Positions 46,701 to 59,154 of a stretch of 64,000 bases of DNA are shown here, piece after piece. Each line of letters opens with the position of its first letter. Positions within the stretch are counted from its first letter, which is position 1. A program made the translations under genes and the position numbers. This DNA comes from Lepraria neglecta. Its lineage: Eukaryota > Ascomycota > Lecanoromycetes > Lecanorales > Stereocaulaceae. The notes beneath the pieces were generated by a model. That model was given only the letters and a program-made list of their open reading frames with translations. It searched no databases and was not told the DNA's origin. The stretch covers positions 1,798,001-1,862,000 of the forward strand of contig CM065649.1 in the NCBI GenBank assembly GCA_033220425.1, given 5' to 3'.

Positions 46701-47282
46701 CTTGTAAGACTCGACGGACCAGCTAACATTTGAGTGCCGCCTGCAAACAGATCTTCAGAAGCGTCCGCCGAAATAGCCTCTCCATTAATTGTCACTGTTG
46801 GGGCATCTGGAACGACGGTGGTACCATCAAGAACGATGTTCGTTGGATTGATGACAAAAGTATCGGTGCTAATGGTAATAGTTTCAGAGACTTGCGCAGT
46901 CGGAGTGGCCATCAACTATCAACGGCGGAATTCCAGGTGCCACCGTATTTCCATCAATAACGATGTTTGTTGGATTCACGACGAATGTATCGGTGCTAAT
47001 GGTGATAGTCGCAGAAACTTGCGCAGCAGGAGTGCTAGTCAAAATCTCAGTACCGTCAACGAACGGATCATTTGCAGTGTCGGTTGATACATATTCTCCA
47101 TCAATCAACACCGCGGACGACCCAGGAAAGATTTTCGTACTGTGAAGAACTATATCCGTAGGACTGACAACGAATTGCTCGGTTGAAATGGTGATTGTCT
47201 CCAACTTTCGCTCTTTTATGCTGTAGGCGAGAGCGGTTGCCACGAGAGCAAGACCCACAATGGCACGAAAGAAGGCATACAT
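43793..47282 (-). pseudogene. adhesin-like secreted repeat protein with several frame breaks
   Basis: A host gene for a large cell-surface or secreted protein. It starts with a clear signal peptide (MYAFFRAIVGLALVATALAY). Next come about six copies of a module with ITISTDTFVVNPTNIVLDG, GAPAVTV and GEAISADASGDLFAGGTEIL, then a Ser/Thr-rich mucin-like stretch, a helical domain (SLGAKADDLFKSLGG), more Ser/Thr, and a cysteine-rich tail (CVADGAPWLSPTSFCDCGPS, GCAMVLKGDGQRCPGVDYCN, TNLCGEWWMQTCHLEVNC, ILHSCTCNDGSTPNP). I recall similar tails on fungal surface proteins and class V chitinases. The 3' half has ordinary introns. The frame changes about four times: at a contracted repeat near 46905-46915 and at short homopolymers near 45970, 45134-45138 and 44105-44109. 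It is either a recently dying gene or affected by homopolymer sequencing errors. Confidence 0.65.
45850..45915 (-). repeat. 12-base coding minisatellite (Ser-Ser-Thr-Ala)
   Basis: A 12-base unit encoding SSTA is repeated about five times inside the adhesin-like gene, producing the STASSTASSTASSTA run. Such units expand and contract easily. Confidence 0.75.
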
Positions 47283-50048
47283 GAGTAGATGAACGAAAAC
47301 ATTGACTATAAGAGGATGATGATGAGAAAGTCAGAAAGGAGAACATAACGAGAAATGCTTGTGCCTCGGAGACCAGGCAAGATGTTTGCCTTGAGCTGCT
47401 GGATGCTCTAATGTTCCACACTCATTGGGCCACACAATCCAACAGATGACCGAACCTACACTGCATCAACAAGAGCATAACGATTTGCCGATTTGGTTAG
47501 GACCTTGATCTGCAATTCAACGCTGTGCCGAAATTATTGCTCCTGCGCAAGGTCCACCGCAACACGTGATTGGCATATCGGTGGCTAGGGCATCAGGGAG
47601 CCAGGTCTGATCTGTGCGTGATACGTTCCAGTATAGGATTGTCCAAAGTGTTGGAATGCTTTAAGCATTAGTGCTTTGCTTGACACATCCCAGTGCGTGC
47701 AGTGTCTGAATCGTAAACATGTTTCGTGGGCGACACAGGCTCCAACATTTTCTAGACCTGGTTTACAACTCGGTTGTACTCTTTGAAAGGTTAATGCTGA
47801 CCGCAATACCTTAATCCAGGGTGCTACACGAGTTTGTCCACTTGGTCACTAACATGGGTATGAGCCCCTCAATACATAAGCATATACCATACTGACACAA
47901 GCCAGACATCAACGACCAATACGCAGCCTATCCGCCCGATGGCGATTTCACCAATAGAGCTTGGCCGTCATGGCAGCTGAATCTGAGTGATTTCTCATAC
48001 GGTTACACGCCCTGCGTTTAGTTTGGCCTTTCCATGCCCAAACTCGCTCAGAAGAACGCCAATAATTATAACATCCTTGCCGTGTAAGTGCACTTTTCAG
48101 GGTCAGAAATCCTCAATCTGTCCATTCGCTGCCCATGAGATATGTCATTTGGCACGGACTACATTCTCAGGCAGCTTTTTGGTCCCCTAAGTTCCGCTCC
48201 AACACAGTATTTTATTCTCCAAATCCCACTTCCGAGACTTGTCTCTGACTCTATTGCTGGCTCTCAAGACCGCTATTTTGGCCCTCGTTGATTCCTGCGA
48301 AGAGTAATGATGACTCCGAAATCTGCAGGTGCTTGAAGTATGAGGACCTGGATTGTCTTGGGACGTATCAGGACCACATTAAACGGAGGAGGTCGTTCAG
48401 GTGTCACATCGGACGGTGCAGAAGATTAGGTCCGGGGAGTTGGATCTGACTGATATGTGAGATTTGGGTTGGGATGGTTGGGGTTTGGTGGTATTAGTGT
48501 TTTGTATATAGAAGTCGGTTTGGACTCCAATAGTCACGTGGATCCGATCCATACCGAATCGTCCAATGAGACGTCAAATACCTAACTTCGAATGCCTCAT
48601 CTTCCCTCACGTGAATCCGGATACTTAGCCTTGAATCCCCATCCCATCTTCCTAAATCTGAACCCGATTCCTACCTTTGTCTCACGCTCTCCTCTCCATG
48701 TCCCGCCAGCCCTCCGAAGCTCATCATCACGATGCGACGAGGCACTAACCCCTTTCGAGGTTTCTGGACTTTCGCTTTTGGACGTCTTGTCCCCAATAGG
48801 GTAAAATGTAATAGTTTCTGGCCTGGCCAGTGGCTTGGCGCTAACGATTTGGGGGGGGGGGGGAGTGGATGGGAAAAGGTTTGTTTACATATTTCCGTTT
48901 TGGGAAGTAAGACGGAGGTGAAGGGGAGGTGAGAGGCTCGATGCGGATGACGCACAATGGCTCGTTCTATTAACCAAATCGCCCCCATAGTAATCGTGAA
49001 CTGCCTCAACTCCATAAACACATCCCCAATCTCACCCTAATGCCGCTATCAGGTGTTCTGCATCCCCCCGCGCTCCTCACTCACCCTTTCGCGTATAATA
49101 ATGTGTGCCCTCATCTCGGCTCCCTACTATTGTCTTGTATCCATTCAACCTCTATTATCCAAGCCAAGCGCATGAAGTCTGTTGTCTGAGGGGGTGTAAA
49201 GCCAACATCAGACTCTAGGCCTCTACAACGCTAGCGAGCTACCTACCTGCAATATAGCCACGGTCCATAGAGATTGATGCTTGGAGGCTTCCCTCCCAGC
49301 TCGATCAGCGAGTCGCAGAGGCCGATGGTGTACTCTTTTGAGGAGAGGAACCCGTCATGAGCACTAGTAGTGGCCCGTTCACTGACAATTCAGACTCGGG
49401 AGGCATGTCCTAGCTGGCGCGCTAAGCTTGTGGCGTGGCTGTGACACCGGGGAATGCGGATGATGGAGACCCAATCTTCGCTGGATGAGGCACGGCGAGA
49501 CAGATCGATGGTAGCAGGAACATCGAGAATGAGGAAGGGAGTTATGGGGTGGCTTTGTAGTGGTGGACGTTGGGTACTTAAACGAAGGACGTTAGTTGAT
49601 TGGGTAGTCGAAGGATGCATTTTGAATTCTCATGTCTTTGCTATCACAGTGCATTAATCTATTTTTACCCCACCGCCATCACGAAACACCCGCCACCAAA
49701 CAGGGGTCTCTTTGCTGACTCGTCGTCCTGATTGCGGGCATAGTCCGCCGCTAGCTGTTGCCATTTACTGACACCTGAAAGTCAACAGCCACGACAATTT
49801 CATCCCAACCCACGGCCATCTCCCGCGCTCGCTTACATCCATTCCACAGAAATTTACTTCTTTGGTCATCTCCACTCCTTTTCCGAGCCATATCGGCTAC
49901 TCCGCGAACACCCAGAACCCCCTACAATAGGACTTGTGGGTTGCGCCAGAGCCAGTGGTACGAAACCCAGACTTGATGAGGCCTGCAGAAAGAATTCTGA
50001 GCATGGGCGGATTCATCAACGCCAGATACCCGTGAATTGATCTTCGCC
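47283..50048. other. 2.8 kb gene-free interval upstream of cch1
   Basis: Promoters of the adhesin-like gene and of cch1 face away from each other here. No coding exon recognised; frames are short. A run of 13 G lies at 48851-48863. Pyrimidine-rich DNA occurs between about 48590 and 48720. Confidence 0.45.
48851..48863 (+). repeat. run of 13 G
   Basis: Uninterrupted G13, the longest homopolymer I noticed in the window. Its exact length may be uncertain in the assembly. Confidence 0.8.
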
Positions 50049-53000
50049 ATGGCGTCTGACCGCTCGCCCCCACACAATCGCCCCAGACGCCAATCAATAC
50101 CTTTGCAAGATCTGTCACGACCCCCAGATCAGACGTCTGGAGGCCTCGGAGGATGGGTACAGGAAAGAACCCCCCGGAGCAGAGCCAGGACACTTCTGGG
50201 CAATAGACAATCGTTCAGTGGCAGAGTCAATACGGCCTATGAGCGAGTGGATGAGGGGTCTCCCCCTGCTCACGAAGGGGAGGGTGCTGGTCTTCCCCAT
50301 GTTACGACACCGCGAAACGCCCACCAACCACCCATATTCATCGACGATGGAGAAGTGTCACCGGTTAATGTGGAAAACTTCCAGGCGGCAATGGGCTCAG
50401 TCGGTCTAAGCTTTGAATCCCTAGGACCGTCCAGACCACCTGCCGGCCAACGGAGAAGCACGCTTCAGGTTGTTACGGAGCACGATAACATGTCGGCGTA
50501 CTCACTGCCTACTACTCATACTGTCGATGAAGCCGAACAGGATAACTACTTCTCCCCACAAGAGAATGACAGGACACCATTGACCGATACGAGATTCCTT
50601 CAGCCTATCAGTGGTGCACCAACGCCTAAGGATGGCCTCCGGACACCACCGCCCATTTCAGGTCACAGCAGGTCGCACTCGCGCCTGGGCGATGATTTAC
50701 CGCACATGGAGGCTCGATTGGGAAGACCTACATCAAGCTTGAGCGCCAGATCCTTGAGCCCTTCTGTAACATCGCCTCTTTCAAGAGCTGGAACTATATT
50801 GAGGAAAGCGTCTCAGCGAGTTGTCAATCTCAGTAATGAGCCTGATTATATCGACCAACAGAACATACGGCGACAACGTTCAATGAGAGAAGCCCGGATG
50901 GAAGAACCTCCTGTTCTGCCAGCTATGGTTGACTATGCTCACGACGAACGCCCCAACCCTCTAGAGAAGCTACATCCCGTGGTCTCGGCTGATGAATGGC
51001 AGCCGCAACCCAATCCACTGAAAGGAAAAAGCCTAGGAATTTTCTCACCAGACAATTGGATTCGACTGCAACTCTGTGAAATGCTTGTACACCCTGTCAC
51101 CGAACCCATAATTTTAATCCTCATTGTAATCCAAACAGTCCTTTTGGCTATCGATTCAGCGCGACCCAAGAAATACGATGAAAAACCTAAGGCATGGCAG
51201 TCTTCGTGGATTGATTACGGTCTTCTCATTCTTTTCATGATATATACATTGGAGATCGTCGCAAGGTCCATAGTATCGGGTTTCATCAAGAACGCCGAGG
51301 AGTACAGCACAGTCGATACAGAACTTGGATTTAGAGCTGCCTTCAAAGATAGGATCCAGACCTTTTTCAATCCCCAAAGACAGCCACCTGCACAAAAACC
51401 CGCCAAAGACGCGGTGCCCCAGCCGTCTATTCTTCAATCATTTACCAATGTGCAAACTCCAGACGATATACCAGGCCATTCGCGTCAGCAACAGCGTAAG
51501 AGACTAGCTCGGCGAGCGTTTATGCGCCATTCCTTCAATCGTCTGGATTTTCTGGCAGTCGTTTCATTCTGGATATCCTTCGTACTTTCTCTGATAATGG
51601 TTCAGCCTAGCCGTCATGTCTATATCTTCCAAATGCTGAGTTGCCTCCGGATACTGAGGCTACTTGGACTGACCAGCGGTACTTCGGTATGTTCTTCATC
51701 GCTAATTGAGAGTATTATCATTAATTCTTGTAGGTGATTTTGAGAAGTCTGAAAAAAGCAGCTCCTATGCTGGTCAACGTGGCTTTTCTCATCGGATTCT
51801 TTTGGCTGCTCTTCGCTATCATTGGCGTCCAGGCCTTCAAAGGATCATTTCGACGTACATGCACATGGTACGAAAATGCAGCGGAGGTTCTTGCTGATCC
51901 TACCAGCACAGCAGCTCAAGCTATGATTAGTAGCAGTTTTACCCAAAATACCCCATCAAATGGGAACGTGCAATTCTGTGGAGGATACTTTGACCCTGTC
52001 ACCGGTCAAAACGAACTACCGTGGCTCAAATCGGATCTCAAAACCCTTGGTGCGACCAAACACAAGGGGTACCTCTGCCCACAGGGTTCGGTCTGCGTGG
52101 AAGGCACCGGTCCATATAAAGGGACAGTGAGCTTCGACAACATTTTTCAATCTCTGGAGCTGGTCTTCGTGGTGATCAGCGCGAACACTTTCTCGGATCT
52201 TCTCTATTACACCACGGAGAGCGACTTCCTCGCCGCAGCTTTGTTCTTCGCTTTCGGAATCGTCATCATGAGTCTGTGGCTTATGAACTTGCTTGTTGCT
52301 GTCATCACGTCTTCATTCCAGGTCATCCGAGAAGAAAGCAAAACAAGCGCATTTACGGCAGATGAGAAAGAGCACTTCATAGATGAAGAAGAGGATGCTC
52401 GAAAAGAGAGCCACTTGAAGCGAGTCTACGACAAGACCTCTTGGCTATGGATAACCATCATCGTCTTCGACCTCGCTGTGATGTGTCTACGGAGTGCGAG
52501 TATGAGTTCTAGTCGCGCGGCCTTCATCGACAATACCGAAAGAGTCGTAACCATTGCATTGATATTCGAGATTATTCTTCGATTTATCGCCGATTGGAGG
52601 AACTTCCATCGAAGTCACCGCAACTGGGTTGACCTGGGCCTGGCTATCATCACTGCTGTGATACAGATCCCTGTTATCCACCAATCCGGGCAAACCTACG
52701 AATGGTTCACATTCTTCCAGATTGTGCGAATCTACCGTGTGGTCCTCGCAGTCTCACTCACTCGCGAACTGATTAAGAAGGTTCTCGGTAACGTTACTGG
52801 CCTGCTCAATCTGATCGTCTTTGTGTTCCTCGTCACCTTCCTCTGTGCGATTTTTGCCGTTCAGATCTTCCGCGGCGAGTTCCCTGCCGACGATAGCAGT
52901 GGCACTGTTGTTCGCATAACCTTCTCAGACATTTACAACTCCTTCATTGGCATGTACCAAGTCCTGTCGAGTGAAAATTGGACCATCTTATTGTATAATT

Positions 53001-56000
53001 CAACGCAGTACGAGCTTCGTTGGGGCCAAGCATGGATCGGCGCTACTTTTTTTGTGCTTTGGTTTATCCTGGCAAATTTCATCGTACTGAACATGTTTAT
53101 TGCGGTCATTCAAGAAAACTTCGACGTCTCCGAAGACGAAAAACGCTTGCAACAAGTCAAAGCTTTCCTCCAGCAAAAAGAGCTGGGCGGTTCATCGCAC
53201 GGCAACTTGTCTTTGTCGACCATCTTCAAATTCGGTCGAGATAATGGGCGTCGCAGGGACCCCTTAGACTTCGGCCCTGCTACAATGGAAATGCTGCTTC
53301 AGGAAGAGATCTTTCGGGACTTTCTCGACGAGCATATGGAGCCGATGGAAGAGCTGCACGGAGAAGAGGACCCAATCACTGGCCGTCCGACAAACCAAGT
53401 CAAACCAGGCCTACTCTCATCGTGGTGGGGCAGGCTAGTTGTCCTTGTAGCGAGCAGGGAGCCGAACCCATTCTACTCCCGATTGCAATTTTCTCGAAAT
53501 AACGAAGAACTGGACATACGAGCAAGAGCCAGGGAGGTTGTCTCAGCCACAGAACAACGGAGACGAGCACAGCGTCAGTATCTGATCAAGTATCCCAGAT
53601 ACAATGTTTCACTCTTCATCTTCGGCCCCCGCAATCCAATTCGAAGATTTTGTCAGCGAATCGTTGGTCCAGGCCGAGGTGATAATCGCATGGGCGGTGT
53701 TGAACCGTTCAAGCCCGTCTGGTTCGCCTTCTCCGCTTTCATTTACGCAGCGATCGTGGCCATGGTCCTTTTGGCTTGCGTGTCCACACCGCTTTATCAA
53801 CGAAAGTATTTCCAAAACCATGGTGGCTATACGGTCAGGAATTGGTTCGTGTGGACTGACATGGGCTTTGCTGTTGTGTTCTCTATCGAGGCTTTGATAA
53901 AAGTTATTGCAGATGGATTCTTCTGGACGCCTAATGCTTACTTCAGAGGCTCCTGGGGCTTCATTGATGGCCTTGTCTTAGTAACCCTTTGGATCAATGT
54001 CATCACTTCCCTATACTCGGATGGAGCTGTTTCGAGAGCTATAGGAGCTTTCAAAGCTCTCAGAGCTCTGAGGCTGCTCAACGTGAGCGATAGTGCGAGA
54101 GACACATTCCACTCTGTGATCATCCTCGGGGGTTGGAAAGTCATTTCCGTGAGTCTCCCCTTCTCTTTCTTCGATGAACGTATATCTGACTTTGACTAGG
54201 CCGCCTTCGTTTCTCTCAGTCTGCTGTTTCCCTTCGCCATATACGGCCTCAACCTCTTCAATGGACAGATGCGATCATGCAATGATTCTAGCGTTACTTA
54301 CCTCGCAGACTGTGTAGGCGAATTTCCCAACACACCTTTCACTTGGGACGTTCTCGCACCGAGACAAGCATCCAATCCTTACTATAGCTTCGACAACTTC
54401 GGGAGCTCCCTTAGCATTCTCTTCCAGATTGTATCTCAAGAGGGATGGACCGACGTCATGTGGCAAGCAATGTCGTCAGCTGGTCGCACCCTTCAACCTC
54501 AATCCTACAGATCTCAGGGCAACGCGGTTTTCTTCATCATCTTCAATCTCCTCGGAGCTGTCTTCGTCTTGACCTTGTTCGTATCTGTGTTCATGCGTAA
54601 CTACACAGAACAGACAGGCGTGGCTTTCCTGACCGCGGATCAGCGATCCTGGCTGGAGCTGCGGAAATTACTCAGACAAATCTCGCCTTCGAAACGCCCA
54701 TCGAGCAAGTCAGAGACTGGTCTTAGAGGTTGGTGCTATAGAATTGCCGTCAAGAAACATGGAAGGTGGCAGAGATTGCTCACTACAATCTTGTTCTTAC
54801 ATCTTGTCCTTCTGGTCCTCGAGTACTACGACGAGCCTATGTGGTGGCAGAAACTGAGGGGTAAGTCTCGCGGAGCATCCAGCTAATGAGGAGAATGCTG
54901 ACATTACTAGACTACATATTCCTCGCTTTCACTGTGTTCTACATAGCCAATGTCGCTGTGCGCATCGTTGGACTTACTTGGAGAAGATTCCGGAAAAGCT
55001 CTTGGGACCTTTATTCAGTTCTCTCTATTACAGGCACGGTTGTCACCACTCTGCTCGACCTCTCCAGATACAAGAACACGCTCTACACTCAGCTGCACAA
55101 GTTCTTCCTCGTCTCTATTGCCCTACTGCTGATACCTCGCAACAACCAGCTCGATCAGCTCTTCAAGACAGCAGCAGCATCCTTGACTGCCATTGGCAAT
55201 ATACTAGCGACCTGGATTGTGCTCTTCTTGGTCTACGCTATCGCTTTGACGCAAACCTTTGGCCTCACAAGATTCGGAGCAAACGAGAGTGGTAATGTCA
55301 ACTTTCGCGACGTACCCAAAGCTCTTATCCTACTCTTCCGGACAAGTATGGGAGAAGGATGGAATCAGATCATGGAAGATTTTGCAACCATCAGCTATCC
55401 GAATTGCGTCAACTCACCCTACTTTTACGATAGCGACTGTGGCAGCGCCACCTGGGCTCGAGGGCTCTTCATTTCTTGGAACATACTTAGCATGTATATT
55501 TTCGTCAGTTTGTTCGTGTCGTTGATCTTCGAGAGTTTCTCATACGTATACCAAAGGAGCAGTAGTTTATCTATGATAAATAGAAAGGAGATCCGGAGGT
55601 TCAAACAGGCCTGGGCTACATACGACCCTGAAGGAACGGGTTACATATCGAAGGAGGTCTTTCCCCGGCTACTGGGCGAACTGTCGGGTGTCTTTCAAAT
55701 GCGCATCTATGCTGGTAGTGATCATTCGGTGCATCGTATCCTTGATGCCTGCAGGTACGAGAAACGAGGAAACGAGACACCGCCACCTGGGGTCGTCCAC
55801 GGCGTCGATCTCGACCGGCTCAATGATCAACTGAGGAACCTTGACGTGGCAGACATACGGCGGAGACGAGATCGAATGGAAATCTTCTTCCAAGAAGTAA
55901 TGGTCTCAGCCGACGCCGACCGTGGCGTCAACTTTACCTCCTGCCTCATGATCCTAGCCCACTACAACGTCATCTTGGACAGCAAGTCCCTACGCTTAGA

Positions 56001-56619
56001 AGAATTCCTGCGTCGCCGTGCCCGCTTACAGCGCGTCGAAGAAGAAGTCCGCCGCCGCGTCGTCAGAGGTTTCTTCGACACCATGTTCTGGGCCCGCCAA
56101 TTCCGCTCACGTCTCGACTTCCGCCATTCAGCTCGTATGGTCAATATTCCTCAATTCGCCGTCCCTGAGATCTTCGTCGACGATCAAGACGTGGTGTCTC
56201 CACAATCCGACATCTTCCCTAGTCAACCTCCAGGCGTGCCACCAAAAGATGGGAGTCCGCAAGGCCGACCCTCGCTCGATACAAGCGGTCTACGACATCG
56301 TGGCGACTCTGTTGGGTCCCCTTCACGGTCTAGCCAGAGCAGCAACGTCAGTTCGCAGCTCTCGCCACACAGGGGTCCAGGCCACTCGCCATCGCCTTCA
56401 GGCGATAGTAGCGCCTTCCAATGGAGCTACGACGGTGGTCCGGACCAGCATTCGCCGGTTGGTGGGCGGAGCAGAGCTGGTAGTTCCGTTGACAGACAGA
56501 ACGTGCTTGATGTGTTCGATAACAGCGCCTGGGGTGAGAGTATTAGGAGGAGCTTTACGTTGAGTAGACGTGCTACGAGGGGGAGGGGGAGTAGGAGGGG
56601 CCGTCCGGATCAGGGATGA
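50049..56619 (+). CDS. cch1: Cch1 voltage-gated calcium channel alpha subunit
   Basis: The pore subunit of the fungal high-affinity calcium influx system, acting with Mid1 at the plasma membrane. Exons 50049-51686, 51734-54148, 54200-54860 and 54911-56619 join in phase to about 2140 residues. The start ATG opens MASDRSPPHN. A disordered N-terminus of about 340 residues precedes four six-helix repeats. Pore-loop residues at the selectivity filter are visible in ISANTFSD (repeat I), SSENWT (II), SQEGWTD (III) and MGEGWNQ (IV), so the filter reads N/E/E/E. After repeat IV an EF-hand-like segment (FKQAWATYDPEGTGYISKEV) and a helical region lead into a disordered, phosphorylatable tail. S4 helices have fewer arginines than animal channels, as expected for Cch1. 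Confidence 0.95.
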
Positions 56620-57575
56620 GCGGACGAGAGAGACGGCTCTACCATGAGGACGGCTCTTTTACGATTTATGATCATGATTTCCAGGGTCAGGATGGACGGA
56701 AAAAGGATTGGTGTATGAGTACCACATGTGCATTGAGTGGAGGACACGGTGTCATGAGCATTGCGATTGGTGTTGATAGACAGCTTTGACTGGCTCAAGA
56801 GGCTTGGTATGGTGTTCAGGCTGAGGGAACATATACCATTTTACGCTTTTGAGATCCTTGGAGGTAGCCTTTTTGGTAGAGTAAATATCTACTTTTCTCA
56901 TATCTGTCCTCTGCAGCTCAATCCTTCCACTTTGAATCGATGGCAGCGTTGTGGTTTCCTATGGGTGAAGACTTGGAAGATCAGGCTTGTGGAAAATGCA
57001 CTTGGGGTATGGTGGCCGTATCCGTAGTTGGTAAGTGTAAAACCAGGACACCGGACGAAAGTTTTCCGAGCCCAAGGCTTTCGTTCATCCCAATGGAGTA
57101 GGTGCATCCAGCAGCCCTCCAATGATAAAGCAGCATGCAAGGAAGTAACCTGGGCCAGAACTGTCAGAATAGCCGTTGCTCCTTTAGCACAGAAATCGCA
57201 AGTGGCTGTCACATTCAGAGCTGACATCGTGATCCTCATGCAAGCTTCTAGCGCTGTGCCGGTGTTGTTCGTATTACTCTGCTGGTGATTCACTAGGTCC
57301 TAAGAGAAGCCTGTAAGCGAGCTTTGCTTCCATCAAATGATTGTGTGCCATTCAGGCTTAGCAAAATATATACAGACAGCGCAACATTAAGATCAGTATG
57401 TGATGAGTCCTTGAACCGAACCAACTCCCAGATCCAAGTGCTCGAGCACGTGGCGCCGTAGCTATGCCCGGACGATAGCCGTCATGAATACAAAAGCTTC
57501 CAAAAGCTTTGCACGTCGATTGATGGTAGATTGTACCTGGTCAACGCCGGTCCAGGTCGCGAAGAGGAAAGATCG
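56620..57575. other. convergent 3' flanks of cch1 and the UBTD-like gene
   Basis: About 0.96 kb with no recognised gene. A minus-strand frame of 131 codons (56898-57293) has no family resemblance I can see. Confidence 0.45.
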
Positions 57576-58627
57576 CTAGACTCCAAACACCAATGCATTA
57601 ACCACATGACCCTCGCGCCAGCCTTGAGCCTGCAACGTCTCCGAATCCTTGAGGATTTTACCCATATATGCAATTCTTACTTTTCCAATCTGCCCCTCAT
57701 TAGCCTCTCTCTCTCTCTCTCTCTCCCTTCCCCATCCCCACCTCCGGAGACACAGGAAAAACTCACATTCGCCTCCTCCACAACCCTCCTCACCAACACC
57801 CTAACAGGCTGATCCTTCCCCACACAAACCACAACATCAGGCCCACCTCTATCACTAAGCCTACACCTAACCTTAACCACATCCCCACTCTTAAGCACCT
57901 GCTTCCCCTTCTCCTCCCTCTTCCTCTCCATCTCCTCCTCCTCATCATCATCCGTAACATCTTTACTCTCCCCCTCCCCTTCCCCTTTCAATATATCTTC
58001 CCGATCAACAACAATATTCTCAGGATCCGATATAACATGTTCAGGTAGTTGGTATAAATTCCCCGCCTCATCATACACTCCGTTATTCAGATCTCCAGTC
58101 GGTACGGTGATTCCGGCTGCATCGACTATGCTTTGCGCCGTGCTCACATCCCCATCTCGTAACAGCCCCACTACTACTTTCAGCGTAGCCCATATCTCCG
58201 CATGCCCCGTAACTCTCGTATCGAAAAATTCTTGTCTTTCTCTATTCAGTTTAGGGAGTGTCCATGATCGTTTCGATGTCCAGATGTGGGGGCGGAGCGG
58301 GGCGTTGAATTGTTCGCCGAGGGCGAGATGTCGGTGGGTTAGAGATCGCTCGGAAATTGGTGGTACTTGGGACGAGGTTCGTGGGCTAGATGTATCGGGG
58401 ATCTGGGGTGGCGCTGAAGTTATGGCACGTGAGGAGGCGTCGCCGTGGATGTTTGAGGGCGAGTAGGGGGATGATTGCGAGTCATTTCGGGGAGAGGATT
58501 GACAGCACCCCTGTTAATAATGACATTAGTCAAATGTAATCTCTTGTTTGTTTATATGCTTGTGTTGCTTCAAGATGCAGTATGGCTACACAGGACGGGA
58601 AAGGCTAGAGGTATTCATACTCACCAT
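57576..58627 (-). CDS. UBTD1/2-like ubiquitin-domain protein, membrane-tethered
   Basis: UBTD proteins bind E2 ubiquitin-conjugating enzymes and modulate ubiquitination. Three exons (58627-58625, 58510-57767, 57695-57576) join in phase to about 288 residues. The first coding exon is the ATG alone; splicing creates MGCCQSSPRND, with a glycine at position 2 for myristoylation and cysteines suited to palmitoylation. The UBTD N-terminal domain follows: WTLPKLNRERQEFFDTRVTG, HAEIWATLKVVVGLL, TAQSIVDAAGITVPTGDLNN, VYDEAGNLYQLPEHV. The C-terminal ubiquitin-like domain includes VRCRLSDRGGPDVVVCVGKD and, in the last exon, VRIAYMGKILKDSETL and GWREGHVVNALVF. The last intron carries a CT/GA microsatellite. 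Lipid tethering is inferred from the motif. Confidence 0.85.
57705..57725 (+). repeat. CT/GA microsatellite inside a UBTD-gene intron
   Basis: About ten CT units (GA on the gene's sense strand) lie inside the 71-base last intron (57696-57766), between the donor and the acceptor. Length changes here would change intron size and could affect splicing. Confidence 0.8.
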
Positions 58628-59154
58628 CGCTCATACTGCTAAAAATGTCCAATTATCTCGAGATGATTATACTGAGGATGCGAACAAACGAGTGTCAGTG
58701 TTTCCATGAGCAATGAAGCTCGTGTTATTGTACAAGGTGTAAAAGAGGGGGTTGAGGAATTATCGTGCGCGTGCTATTGCCAAGACTGGCTGGTGATGAT
58801 TGCCACGCAATGGAACTTCCCGCTAGCTGCATCATTGGCCGCGGAGATGGCTACGGTGGCTTGAAACATGTCTGGATTCGTCGCTACTTTAAGCTAGAGA
58901 CACTGAGCATTCCATCGCCAATTAGAGTACAAACATGTAGTCTATCTGCTCGTATTGCCATACCAATGTTTCCACCATCTTATTACAGGTTCTATATTTA
59001 CATCAAACACGATGCCTAGAACTATCATGATCCTATCTCAATCGTGACCGGAATTGCATGAAGCATTGTTTCATTCGCTGCATGTAGCCATATCTTGACC
59101 TTTGCCGTGTTCCTGGTGCTGGCGATAGTCTTAACCCATTTCTAGACTTCGAAA
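58628..59154. other. promoter of the UBTD-like gene and 3' flank of the TRAPPC11 gene
   Basis: Non-coding region between two minus-strand genes. No gene, repeat or clear promoter box recognised. Confidence 0.45.

Noticed and set aside
48671-49021. 116-codon minus-strand frame upstream of cch1
   Set aside because: It crosses the G13 run and shows no domain or codon pattern typical of a gene.
56018-56563. 181-codon plus-strand frame at the end of cch1
   Set aside because: An overlapping-frame shadow of the Cch1 tail, which has a clear continuous reading in another frame.
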